DNA of 49,615 bases, taken from BPIH01 sp042408925. GTDB taxonomy: Bacteria; Chloroflexota; Limnocylindria; Limnocylindrales; CSP1-4. This document shows positions 1-6,576 of the stretch, piece by piece (within the stretch, counting starts at the first letter, position 1; each line of letters starts with the position of its first letter). The notes beneath the pieces were generated by a model. That model was not told the origin of the DNA, ran no database searches, and saw only the letters and a list, made by a program, of their open reading frames with translations. The DNA lies in the NCBI GenBank assembly GCA_042408925.1, contig JBHOQO010000043.1, positions 1 through 49,615 of the forward strand. The letters are read 5' to 3'. The translations under genes were made by a program, and so were the position numbers.

Positions 1-1
1 G

Positions 2-160
2 CTCGCCGCCAACGGCTACCGCCAGGTCCGGGTCGGCGTCAGCGACGCCGCGAGCCTCGACTGGGCCCGCTACGACATGGCCGGCTTTGCGACCGTCGCG
101 CTCCTCGCCGGTGCGGCGACCCTCGTCGTCGTCGATCGACGTCGCCCGGTCTCGAGCTGA
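2..160 (+). CDS. C-terminal fragment of a membrane protein (truncated by window edge)
   Basis: The second reading frame is open from the window edge to a TGA, giving 52 residues. It holds one clear hydrophobic segment (ATVALLAGAATLVVV) followed by a basic tail (DRRRPV), as at the C-terminal end of an integral membrane protein with a positive-inside terminus. The rest of the gene lies outside the window, so the family cannot be named. About 100 bp of apparently non-coding sequence separates it from the convergent EamA gene. Confidence 0.5.
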   Translation, partial: LAANGYRQVRVGVSDAASLDWARYDMAGFATVALLAGAATLVVVDRRRPVSS

Positions 161-258
161 CGCGGGCCGCGATCCGCGGACCGGCGATGCACTGATGGCC
201 CCGAGCAGCGACGACCGGCTCCCGAGGGCCGCCTGGCCGCCCGCCGCGCCCCCGCCGC

Positions 259-1254
259 TCAGCCCGGCCGGCGAAGCCCCGACTCCGCGGCCGCGGCGAT
301 CGGACGAGGCGCCTCGCTCGGTGGGGCGGCCCTCGAGCGGCGGCCGCGGACGATGATCGCGACGCCGGCGATGATGACGGCCCCGGCGAGGAGCGTTCGC
401 GGCTCGAGCCGCTCCCCGAGGATGAGCACGCCGAGGGCGACCGCGACGACCGGGTTCACGTAGGCGTACGTGGCGACCGTCGAGACCGGGGCGTGGCGGA
501 GGAGCCAGGCAAACGTCGAGTAGGCGAGGAGGGTCCCGGCGAGCGTGAGATAGGCGAGGGCAAGGAGCGAGGTCGGGGTCACGGCGGTCGGGTCGAACGC
601 GCCAAACTCGCCCGTCGCTGCCGCCATGGCGACGAGGACGAGCCCGCCGAGGAGCATCTGGAGGGCGCTGGCGAGGAGGCCGTCGGCGGGGAGGTGGGCC
701 CGCCGGGCGGCGTAGACGGTCCCGAAGGCCCAGAGGACGGGGGCGACGAGGACGGCGGCGAGCCCTGCCGGGTCGAAGGCGAGGGCCCCGCCGAACGGCC
801 AGGCGAGGACGGCGACCCCGAGAAAGCCGATCCCGATCCCGACCGCGACGAGGCGCGGCAGGCGCTCCCCGAAGCCGACCCGATCGATGACGGCGGCCCA
901 GGCCGGGACGAGCCCGACGAGGAGCGCCGCGATCCCGGTCGGAACCGTCAGCTCGCCCCAGCTGACGAGCCCGTTGCCCCCGGCGGCGAGGAGCGCGCCG
1001 ACGACGAGGCTGTCACGGACCTCGCGGGCGGTCGGCCGGCGGAACGGCCAGCGACGAAGGGTGACGACGCTGACGAGGATCGACCCGGCGACGAGATATC
1101 GGGTCGCCGCCATGGCGAACGGTGGGATGCTCCGGATCGCGACGGCGATCCCGAGGTAGGTCGAGCCCCAGACGAGATAGAGCGTGAGGAGTCCGAGCCA
1201 GACGCGCGGCGGCAGGCCGCGATCGCCGGTCGCGGCGGGGGACGGGGAATTCAC
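259..1254 (-). CDS. EamA/DMT-family transporter
   Basis: A 331-residue protein with about ten hydrophobic segments in two repeated halves, as in drug/metabolite exporters of the EamA (RhaT/YedA-like) family. The first helix carries the WGSTYLG signature, and the second EamA repeat ends in a membrane segment and a basic, Pro-rich tail. Members export amino acids, metabolites or drugs; the substrate cannot be read from sequence. Its ATG overlaps the stop of the upstream alkyltransferase gene by 4 bp (ATGA), so it is the last gene of the sigma factor / alkyltransferase / exporter operon and is probably translationally coupled. The family assignment is sure; its role in an alkylation response is inference from the operon. 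Confidence 0.93.
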   Translation of the reverse strand: MNSPSPAATGDRGLPPRVWLGLLTLYLVWGSTYLGIAVAIRSIPPFAMAATRYLVAGSILVSVVTLRRWPFRRPTAREVRDSLVVGALLAAGGNGLVSWGELTVPTGIAALLVGLVPAWAAVIDRVGFGERLPRLVAVGIGIGFLGVAVLAWPFGGALAFDPAGLAAVLVAPVLWAFGTVYAARRAHLPADGLLASALQMLLGGLVLVAMAAATGEFGAFDPTAVTPTSLLALAYLTLAGTLLAYSTFAWLLRHAPVSTVATYAYVNPVVAVALGVLILGERLEPRTLLAGAVIIAGVAIIVRGRRSRAAPPSEAPRPIAAAAESGLRRPG

Positions 1255-2099
1255 CGCTCGATGCTAGCAGGCGAGTCGACCGCCCGGGGCGCCGGGAGGG
1301 GTCGACAGACCCGGCAGGGGCGGAGGCCGGCGGCTCGTCCCTCCTCGGCCGAGCGAAGCAGGATCCGGTGATGCGGCCCGATCCGCCGGGCGTTCCGGCA
1401 GCTCGGGAGGCAGAAGATGCCGGTCGACCGCGAGCCCAAGAAACGGATCCCGGCCCGGGCGAGGGCCTCGAGGGCGTCAGGGTCGGCGCCTTCCGCAGCG
1501 AGGAGGCGGCGCTTCGTCCCGGGGCCGCCCATCGAGTACGCTCCGAGGGCGCCGTCGCTCCGGACGACCCGGTGGCAGGGGATGACGAGGGGGATCGGGT
1601 TCCGGGCGAGGGCCGAGCCGACGGCCCGGACGGCCTTCGGTCGCCCGATCTCGGCCGCGATCCAGCCGTAGGGCCGAACCTCGCCGGGCGGGATCTCGAG
1701 CGCCTTCGTCAGGACGGCCCGTTCGAAGGGGGTGCGCCCGCGGAGGTCGACGGGGACGGCCGCCCGGCGATCGCCGGCGAGGTGCCGCTCGAGGCGGCGG
1801 CGGAGCGCGGGCGACAGCGGGGCCGGCGCGAGCGGCCGGCCGAGGACCGCCCGGGCTTCGGCCTCGAAGGTGGCCTCGTTCGGTGCCAGGTCGACGAACG
1901 AGACGCCCCGCCCGTTCCAGGCGACGAAGACGTCCCCGATCGGAGTCGGGAGGCGGTCGTAGCCGTCGGCGAGGCCGAGGGTTCGGAGGACGGCATCCGC
2001 GGTGCCCTGTGGGGCTGGGAGTCGGAGGTCGGTCAGCGCCGCCGCGACGGTGTCGAGGTCGGGGCCGGGTCGCAGCCGGCCGGTTCGTGTCGTCGTCAT
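1251..2099 (-). CDS. O6-alkylguanine-DNA alkyltransferase with C-terminal Ada zinc domain (reversed Ada)
   Basis: A 282-residue DNA-repair protein. Residues about 50-205 form a methylated-DNA-protein cysteine methyltransferase: the active-site motif IPCHRVV places the acceptor cysteine at C175, followed by the conserved GAYSMGG...KRRLL segment. Residues about 218-268 match the Ada N-terminal domain (FLGSRSTGIFCLPSCR ... GLRPCRVCRP), with all four zinc/methyl-acceptor cysteines present (C230, C234, C262, C265). In E. coli Ada that domain is at the N-terminus and is followed by an AraC-type DNA-binding domain; here the order is reversed and no AraC domain is present. It should repair O6-methylguanine and may sense or repair methylphosphotriesters. 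The gene overlaps the ECF sigma gene and the EamA gene by 4 bp each. Confidence 0.92.
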   Translation of the reverse strand: MTTTRTGRLRPGPDLDTVAAALTDLRLPAPQGTADAVLRTLGLADGYDRLPTPIGDVFVAWNGRGVSFVDLAPNEATFEAEARAVLGRPLAPAPLSPALRRRLERHLAGDRRAAVPVDLRGRTPFERAVLTKALEIPPGEVRPYGWIAAEIGRPKAVRAVGSALARNPIPLVIPCHRVVRSDGALGAYSMGGPGTKRRLLAAEGADPDALEALARAGIRFLGSRSTGIFCLPSCRNARRIGPHHRILLRSAEEGRAAGLRPCRVCRPLPAPRAVDSPASIER

Positions 2100-2794
2100 C
2101 GCGTCTCCTCGTCGACCGGCCGCTCGGCGGCCGCGTCCTGGTCCATGGCAAGGTACGCGGCCCGGAGCTTCTGGAGCCCCCGATGGAGCTGCGCCCGCAC
2201 CGTCCCCTCGGGCCGTCCGAGGGCCGCGGCGACCTCGGGGGTCGAGAGACCGCCGACGTAGCGGAGGATGAGCGGGAGCCGGTACACAGACGGGAGGTCA
2301 CTGAGGAGGGCCGCCCAGGTCGCCGCCGCCTCCCGTCGCAGGAGGGCCGCCTCGGGCGATCCGCCCGGGTCGTCGTCGGGCTGGTCCGCACCAGGGCCGC
2401 CGGGCTGAGCGGCACCGAATGCCGCGTTCCGCGAGGTGGCGCCCCCGCCCCTGGCGGCGGTGCGCGCCCGGCGGTGTCGGTTCCGGGCGAGGTTGACGAC
2501 GATCGCCGCCAGCCAGGGCCGGAGGGCGAGGCCCTCGATCCGGGCCGGCTCGTACGAGGCGAGGGCGCGGTAGGCCCGAAGGAAGGCGTCCTGGGTGACC
2601 TCCTCGGCGTCGCGTGGATCGCCGAGGAGGCGAGCGGCGATGGCAAAGCAGCGGTCGGCCTCCGTCCGAACGAGTCGCTCAAAACTGCCGTCGAGGTCGC
2701 GGGCAAGGGCTCGGGCGAGGCCGTCGGCCGGCACCTCGTCGTCCGTCGTCGGGCGACCGGGCGCGGGGGCGTCGGCGGCGTCGAGGGGGTTCAT
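2096..2794 (-). CDS. ECF-type RNA polymerase sigma factor
   Basis: A 232-residue sigma-70 family protein of the extracytoplasmic-function type. Sigma region 2 is seen as FERLVRTEADRCFAIAARLL followed by GDPRDAEEVTQDAFLRAYRAL (-10 recognition), and region 4 as LPLILRYVGGLSTPEVAAAL followed by GRPEGTVRAQLHRGLQKLR (helix-turn-helix for -35). A low-complexity Gly/Pro/Asp linker joins the two. I chose the ATG at 2794; the frame stays open upstream but that stretch looks non-coding. A TTTCAT hexamer lies 6 nt before the ATG, which could be a leaderless promoter. It is the first gene of the operon and no anti-sigma factor follows. The next gene is the Ada-like alkyltransferase, so control of alkylation repair is plausible but inferred. 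Confidence 0.9.
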   Translation of the reverse strand: MNPLDAADAPAPGRPTTDDEVPADGLARALARDLDGSFERLVRTEADRCFAIAARLLGDPRDAEEVTQDAFLRAYRALASYEPARIEGLALRPWLAAIVVNLARNRHRRARTAARGGGATSRNAAFGAAQPGGPGADQPDDDPGGSPEAALLRREAAATWAALLSDLPSVYRLPLILRYVGGLSTPEVAAALGRPEGTVRAQLHRGLQKLRAAYLAMDQDAAAERPVDEETR

Positions 2795-2928
2795 CACCCC
2801 ATGAAACACGATCGGCCGTGGATCCGCTGCGCCGTCCCCGACCGCACCCGTCGCAGCCCGTTCGCACCGTGCCCGCCACCGGTCCGTCACCGGACCGAAC
2901 CGACGGCGCCCTCGTCGTAGATGCAACA

Positions 2929-3957
2929 ATGCCGGCCATGGGCCACGAGGAGCGCTTCGACGACCTGCTGACGAGCCTCATCGGCTTCTACCGGTCCTGG
3001 ATCGTCGCCCTCGGGCTCGAGCTCGGCTGCTTCGCGGCGCTGCGCCGCGCCGGCACCGAGGGGCTGGACGCCGAGGCGCTCGCCGCCGCCGTCGGCGCCT
3101 CGGCGCCCCACATCCGAAGCTGGCTGACCGCCGCCGACGCCCACGACCTCGTCGAGTTCGACGGTCGGCGGGCCCGGCTCCCGGAACCGACGGCGGTTGT
3201 CCTCCTCGACGAGGATCGCCCCGAGTACCTCGGCGGTCAGTTCATCCACGCCACCCTGGCAAGCCTCGATTGGGATCGCCTCGCCGAGGTCTTCCGGTCC
3301 GGCGTCCCCGCGCGGGAGCGGCCGGACCGCTACCGGGCCTCGATCGAGCGGCTGACGCTCCAGGATGTCGCCGTCTTCTTCGAGGAGGCCCTCGCTGCGC
3401 TCCCGGAACTCGTCGTCGACCTCCAGCGGGGCCTGCGGGTCGCCGATCTCCATTGCGGCGGCGCCCGCTGGTTGATCGCGGTCGCCCGCCGCTTTCCGGC
3501 CACGACCCTCGTCGGCGTCGAGGCCCAGCCCGATTCGGCGGCCCGGGCCCGGCACAACGTCGCCGAGGCCGGCCTCGCCGGGCGGATCACGATCGAGGAG
3601 GCCGATGTCGCCTCGATCGCCCGCCGGGCGGGCACCTTCGGGCTCGTCTACTTCCAGTACGCGCTCCACGAGCTGGCGGACCCGGTCGGCGCGCTCCGAG
3701 CCGGGTGGGAGGCGCTCGCCCCGGGGGGCTGGCTCGTCGTCCTCGACTGGTGCGAGCCGAGCACGCCGGACGAGTACCGCTCGCTCCACGGGCAGCTCGT
3801 CGCCGGGATCCAGCTCGATCAGCTCCTCATGGGCACGCGGCTCCGGACCGTCGAGGAGTTCCTCGGCTTCTTCGCGGCGGCCGGCCTCCCGGCGCCCCAG
3901 GTCATCGACCTCCCGTCAGGAGCGACGCTCGTCGTCGGACGCAAGCCGGCGACGTGA
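2929..3957 (+). CDS. Class I SAM-dependent methyltransferase with winged-helix N-terminus
   Basis: A 342-residue protein resembling O-methyltransferases of the hydroxyneurosporene/acetylserotonin type. The N-terminal ~100 residues look like a dimerisation/winged-helix domain. The SAM-binding core follows: motif I is degenerate (VADLHCGGARWLIAVARR, normally D-x-G-x-G-x-G), then an acidic ribose-binding residue (GVEAQPDS), an aspartate motif (EEADVAS) and LAPGGWLVVLDW. The gene is divergent from the sigma factor (134-bp gap). ATG at 2929 is 5 nt after a TAGATG hexamer; ATG at 2938 is an alternative start. The degenerate glycine motif suggests unusual SAM binding. The substrate is unknown. Confidence 0.85.
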   Translation: MPAMGHEERFDDLLTSLIGFYRSWIVALGLELGCFAALRRAGTEGLDAEALAAAVGASAPHIRSWLTAADAHDLVEFDGRRARLPEPTAVVLLDEDRPEYLGGQFIHATLASLDWDRLAEVFRSGVPARERPDRYRASIERLTLQDVAVFFEEALAALPELVVDLQRGLRVADLHCGGARWLIAVARRFPATTLVGVEAQPDSAARARHNVAEAGLAGRITIEEADVASIARRAGTFGLVYFQYALHELADPVGALRAGWEALAPGGWLVVLDWCEPSTPDEYRSLHGQLVAGIQLDQLLMGTRLRTVEEFLGFFAAAGLPAPQVIDLPSGATLVVGRKPAT

Positions 3958-3993
3958 TGCTGCTCGGGGGCGATCCTCGTCCGGCGCGAAGGC

Positions 3994-4863
3994 TCACTCC
4001 TCGCCGACCGGATCGCCGGGTTCCTCGCCGGCGATGACCGGGAGACCGGCCCGGCTCCAGTCCGAGAACGAGCCCGGGTAGAGGAGCGGGTCGGGCAGCC
4101 CGGCGAGGCGCATCGCCAGGACGTGGTGGCAGGCGTTCACGCCGCTCCCGCAGGCGACGACGACCGGGGCGGCCTCGCAGCCGAGGGCAAGGAACCGGGC
4201 TCGAAGCGCCTCGGGCGGTCGGAAGCGGCCGTCGCGGTCGAGGTTCTCGGTCACCGGTGCCGAGCGGGCCGTCGGGATGTGGCCGGCCACCGGGTCGACG
4301 GGCTCGATCTCGCCCCGGTAGCGCTCGGGCGCTCGCCCGTCGAGGAGGACGACAGTTCCGAGCTGGCGCCGCAGCTCGTCACGGTCGATCGTGCGGGTCC
4401 ACCGCCGGGCGAGCTCGAGGCGGGCAGGGGGCCGGTTCGGGACCTCCGTCGTCAACGGACCTCCGATCGCCCGCCAGGCCGCCAGGCCGCCATCGAGGAT
4501 GCCGACCCGGGGATGCCCGAGGGCGTCGAGCATCCACCAGAGCCGCGCCGCCACGGTCCCGCCGACGTCGTCGTAGGCGACGATCCAGTGATTGGAGCCG
4601 AAGCCGAGGGCGCCGAGCCGCTCGGTGAAGGCGGCCGGGTCGGGGAGGGGATGTCGGCCCGGCCCGGAAGGCGCCGAGAGGTCGGTGTCGAGATCGACGA
4701 AGACCGCCCCGGGGAGGTGCCCGGCCTCGTAGGCGGCGCGGCCGGCGTCGGGCCGGCCGAGGTACCAGCGGACGTCGGCGAGGCGGAGGTCGGGGTCGTC
4801 GAGGCGGTCGAGGAGCACCTCCGGGGCGACGAGGGGGTAGTGTCCGCGTCCGTCAGGCGCCAT
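3994..4863 (-). CDS. sseA: 3-mercaptopyruvate/thiosulfate sulfurtransferase (tandem rhodanese)
   Basis: A 289-residue protein with two rhodanese domains, the usual size for SseA/TST enzymes. The first domain (about 10-135) has the conserved AGHLPGAVFVDLDTDLS and YDD stretches but no catalytic Cys. The second (about 155-280) carries the active-site loop CGSGVNA with nucleophile C238. CGSGV-T/N-A is typical of mercaptopyruvate or thiosulfate sulfurtransferases, which move sulfane sulfur to thiols or cyanide. The start ATG at 4863 overlaps the end of the phosphatase gene by 11 bp, making this the third gene of the msrA operon. Whether mercaptopyruvate or thiosulfate is preferred cannot be settled from sequence. 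Confidence 0.92.
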   Translation of the reverse strand: MAPDGRGHYPLVAPEVLLDRLDDPDLRLADVRWYLGRPDAGRAAYEAGHLPGAVFVDLDTDLSAPSGPGRHPLPDPAAFTERLGALGFGSNHWIVAYDDVGGTVAARLWWMLDALGHPRVGILDGGLAAWRAIGGPLTTEVPNRPPARLELARRWTRTIDRDELRRQLGTVVLLDGRAPERYRGEIEPVDPVAGHIPTARSAPVTENLDRDGRFRPPEALRARFLALGCEAAPVVVACGSGVNACHHVLAMRLAGLPDPLLYPGSFSDWSRAGLPVIAGEEPGDPVGEE

Positions 4864-5470
4864 TTGCGGGTTCGTTCCAGTGGAGGAGGACCGGCCGATC
4901 CCGCTCCCAGCCGAGGACGGAGATCGAGGCGGTCGAGAGGGCGAAGAGTGCGCCATGACGCGGGCTGAGCCCGAGCCATCGGGCAGCGAGGATCCGGAGG
5001 AGGTGGCCGTGGGCGAAGAGGAGGGCGTCACCCGGTACAGTCCTGACCCGCGACAGGACGCGATCGGCCCGGCGGGCGACGGCCTCGATCGGTTCCCCGT
5101 CCCGGGGGCCGGCGTCCCAGATCGACCAGCCCGGCCGCTCCCGTTGGATGTCGAGGGTCGTGCGACCCTCGTCGGCCCCGTAGTCCCACTCGGCGAGATC
5201 GGGGTCGACCTCGACGACCCCCGAGAAGCCGGCCAGGCGTGCCGTGTCCAGGGCCCGCAACCGGGGGCTCGCCAGGACGATCCCGAACGCGCGCCCGCGC
5301 AGCCGCTCGGCCAGAGCCCGCGCCTGGGCCCGGCCGAGGTCGGTCAGGGGAACGTCGGTCCGCCCGGTGTGGCGCCCTTGGCGGGCCCATTCGGTCTCGC
5401 CGTGCCGGACGAGCCAGATCTCGAAGCCGGGCGCCGCCCCAACCGGTGCGTCGACTCGGGCCCGGCTCAC
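4853..5470 (-). CDS. Histidine phosphatase family protein (phosphoglycerate mutase-like)
   Basis: A 205-residue member of the histidine phosphatase superfamily. The phosphohistidine motif is WLVRHGETEW near the N-terminus, the second catalytic histidine is in LLFAHGHLLRI, and there is an EWDYGADEG segment typical of the CobC/GpmB-like branch. Substrates in this family range from phosphosugars to alpha-ribazole-5'-phosphate, so the substrate is not assigned. The GTG start overlaps the msrA stop by 4 bp (GTGA), which fixes the start; the frame stays open upstream through msrA but is only its shadow. It is the middle gene of the msrA / phosphatase / sseA operon. Confidence 0.9.
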   Translation of the reverse strand: MSRARVDAPVGAAPGFEIWLVRHGETEWARQGRHTGRTDVPLTDLGRAQARALAERLRGRAFGIVLASPRLRALDTARLAGFSGVVEVDPDLAEWDYGADEGRTTLDIQRERPGWSIWDAGPRDGEPIEAVARRADRVLSRVRTVPGDALLFAHGHLLRILAARWLGLSPRHGALFALSTASISVLGWERDRPVLLHWNEPANGA

Positions 5471-6138
5471 GGCAGCTCGACCTCGGGGGCGAACACCCCG
5501 ACCGGACACGCGACGCCGGTCCCGCCGAGGCCGCAGTAGCCGTCGGGGTTCTTCGCCAGGTACTGCTGGTGGTAGGTCTCGGCGAAGTAGAAGGGGGGCG
5601 CCGGCGGGCCGACGATCTCGGTCGTGATCGGGCCGTAGCCGGCGGCCCGGAGGCGGGCTTCGTACGCCGCCCTCGAGGCCTCGGCGAGCGCTGGTTCCGC
5701 GGCGCTCCGAACGAAGATGACCGACCGATACTGGGTCCCGACGTCGTTCCCCTGACGCATCCCCTGGGTCGGGTCGTGGGCCTCCCAGAAGACCCGCAGG
5801 AGCGTCGCGTACGAGACCTCGGCCGGGTCGTAGACGACCCGGACCGTCTCGGCGTGGCCGGTTCGCCCCGTGCAGACCTCCTCGTAGGTCGGGTTCGGGG
5901 TGAACCCGCCTGCGTAGCCGACGGCCGTCACCCAGACCCCGGGCGTCTGCCAGAAGCGCCGTTCGGCGCCCCAGAAACAGCCGAGGGCGAACTCGGCGAC
6001 GGCGAGGCCCGGTGGATAGGGCTCGGCCAGGGGCCGGCCGGAGACGGCGTGGCGGCCGGGGACGACGATCGGCTCGGGGCGGCCGGGCAGGGCCGTCTCG
6101 GGGGTCGGGAGGACGAGCGAACGACGCAACGACCACAC
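5467..6138 (-). CDS. msrA: Peptide-methionine (S)-S-oxide reductase MsrA
   Basis: A 223-residue enzyme that reduces methionine-S-sulfoxide in proteins and free methionine. The active-site signature FALGCFWGAERRF carries the catalytic Cys. Other conserved pieces are GYAGGFTPNPTYEEVCTGRTGH (shown by its ends GYAGG and TGHAE), the VYDP segment, the QGNDVGTQYRSVIF block and the Tyr-rich FYFAETYHQQYL motif. Further Cys residues near the C-terminus (YCGLGG, GVACPVG) are candidate resolving cysteines. It lacks a signal peptide, so it is cytoplasmic. The start is GTG at 6138, with an AGGAG box about 11 nt upstream. It is the first gene of the three-gene operon with the phosphatase and sulfurtransferase. 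Confidence 0.96.
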   Translation of the reverse strand: MWSLRRSLVLPTPETALPGRPEPIVVPGRHAVSGRPLAEPYPPGLAVAEFALGCFWGAERRFWQTPGVWVTAVGYAGGFTPNPTYEEVCTGRTGHAETVRVVYDPAEVSYATLLRVFWEAHDPTQGMRQGNDVGTQYRSVIFVRSAAEPALAEASRAAYEARLRAAGYGPITTEIVGPPAPPFYFAETYHQQYLAKNPDGYCGLGGTGVACPVGVFAPEVELP

Positions 6139-6196
6139 GGCAGGGACGCTCCTTTCGGACGTGGAGTGTACCGAGCGGCGTTCGCGCAGCGGTGGG

Positions 6197-6213
6197 ACCG
6201 AGTTCGACTCGGT
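6197..6213. terminator. Short perfect hairpin between the Phd-like gene and msrA
   Basis: ACCGAGT-TCG-ACTCGGT gives a perfect 7-bp stem with a 3-nt loop, placed just after the stop of the antitoxin gene (minus strand) and before msrA. There is no U-tract, so intrinsic termination is only a possibility; it could equally be an mRNA-stabilising stem. Confidence 0.3.
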
Positions 6214-6219
6214 ACGGCT

Positions 6220-6456
6220 TCAGGCGAGGTCCTCGAGCCGTCGGGTGCGGCCCTTGGCGTACGCACTCCGCGCCCGGCGGCGCATGCGGACGTACTCGTC
6301 GGCGTTGGCGAGGACGACGTCCTCGGCCTCGTCGACCGGAAGCAGGACTGCTGCCGGTCGGCCACGCTTGGTGATGATGAAGGCGTCTCCTGCCTCGACG
6401 CGATCGATGATCGCCGAGGCAGTCGCCTTGAGTTCCTTGATCCCTACCTGGGCCAC
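6220..6456 (-). CDS. Orphan Phd/YefM-type antitoxin
   Basis: A 78-residue protein starting VAQVGIKELKATASAIIDRV, followed by the AGDAFIITKRGRPAAVLLPV beta-hairpin and helix typical of Phd/YefM antitoxins, which bind DNA through this N-terminal fold and neutralise a partner toxin through the C-terminus. The C-terminal part is short and basic. I chose GTG at 6456 because GAGGA lies 7 nt upstream; GTG at 6480 would add eight residues and lies just after a TATGAT hexamer. The usual toxin should follow downstream (lower coordinates), but only 80 bp separate this gene from msrA. It is therefore an orphan or has lost its toxin. Confidence 0.8.
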   Translation of the reverse strand: MAQVGIKELKATASAIIDRVEAGDAFIITKRGRPAAVLLPVDEAEDVVLANADEYVRMRRRARSAYAKGRTRRLEDLA

Positions 6457-6576
6457 GATTGGATCCTCGAGGGTGGTCACGGAGGTAGTTCCATCATAGT
6501 CGAAGCACCGGCACCACCGGCGCGCGACGGCGGCAATGCGCAGGATCGCCGCCGTCGAGGCGCGACTCGCCGACGG

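Noticed and set aside
493..1371. Acidic 292-codon plus-strand frame opposite the EamA gene
   Set aside because: It is a Glu/Gly/Arg-rich antisense shadow; the minus strand encodes a well-defined membrane transporter.
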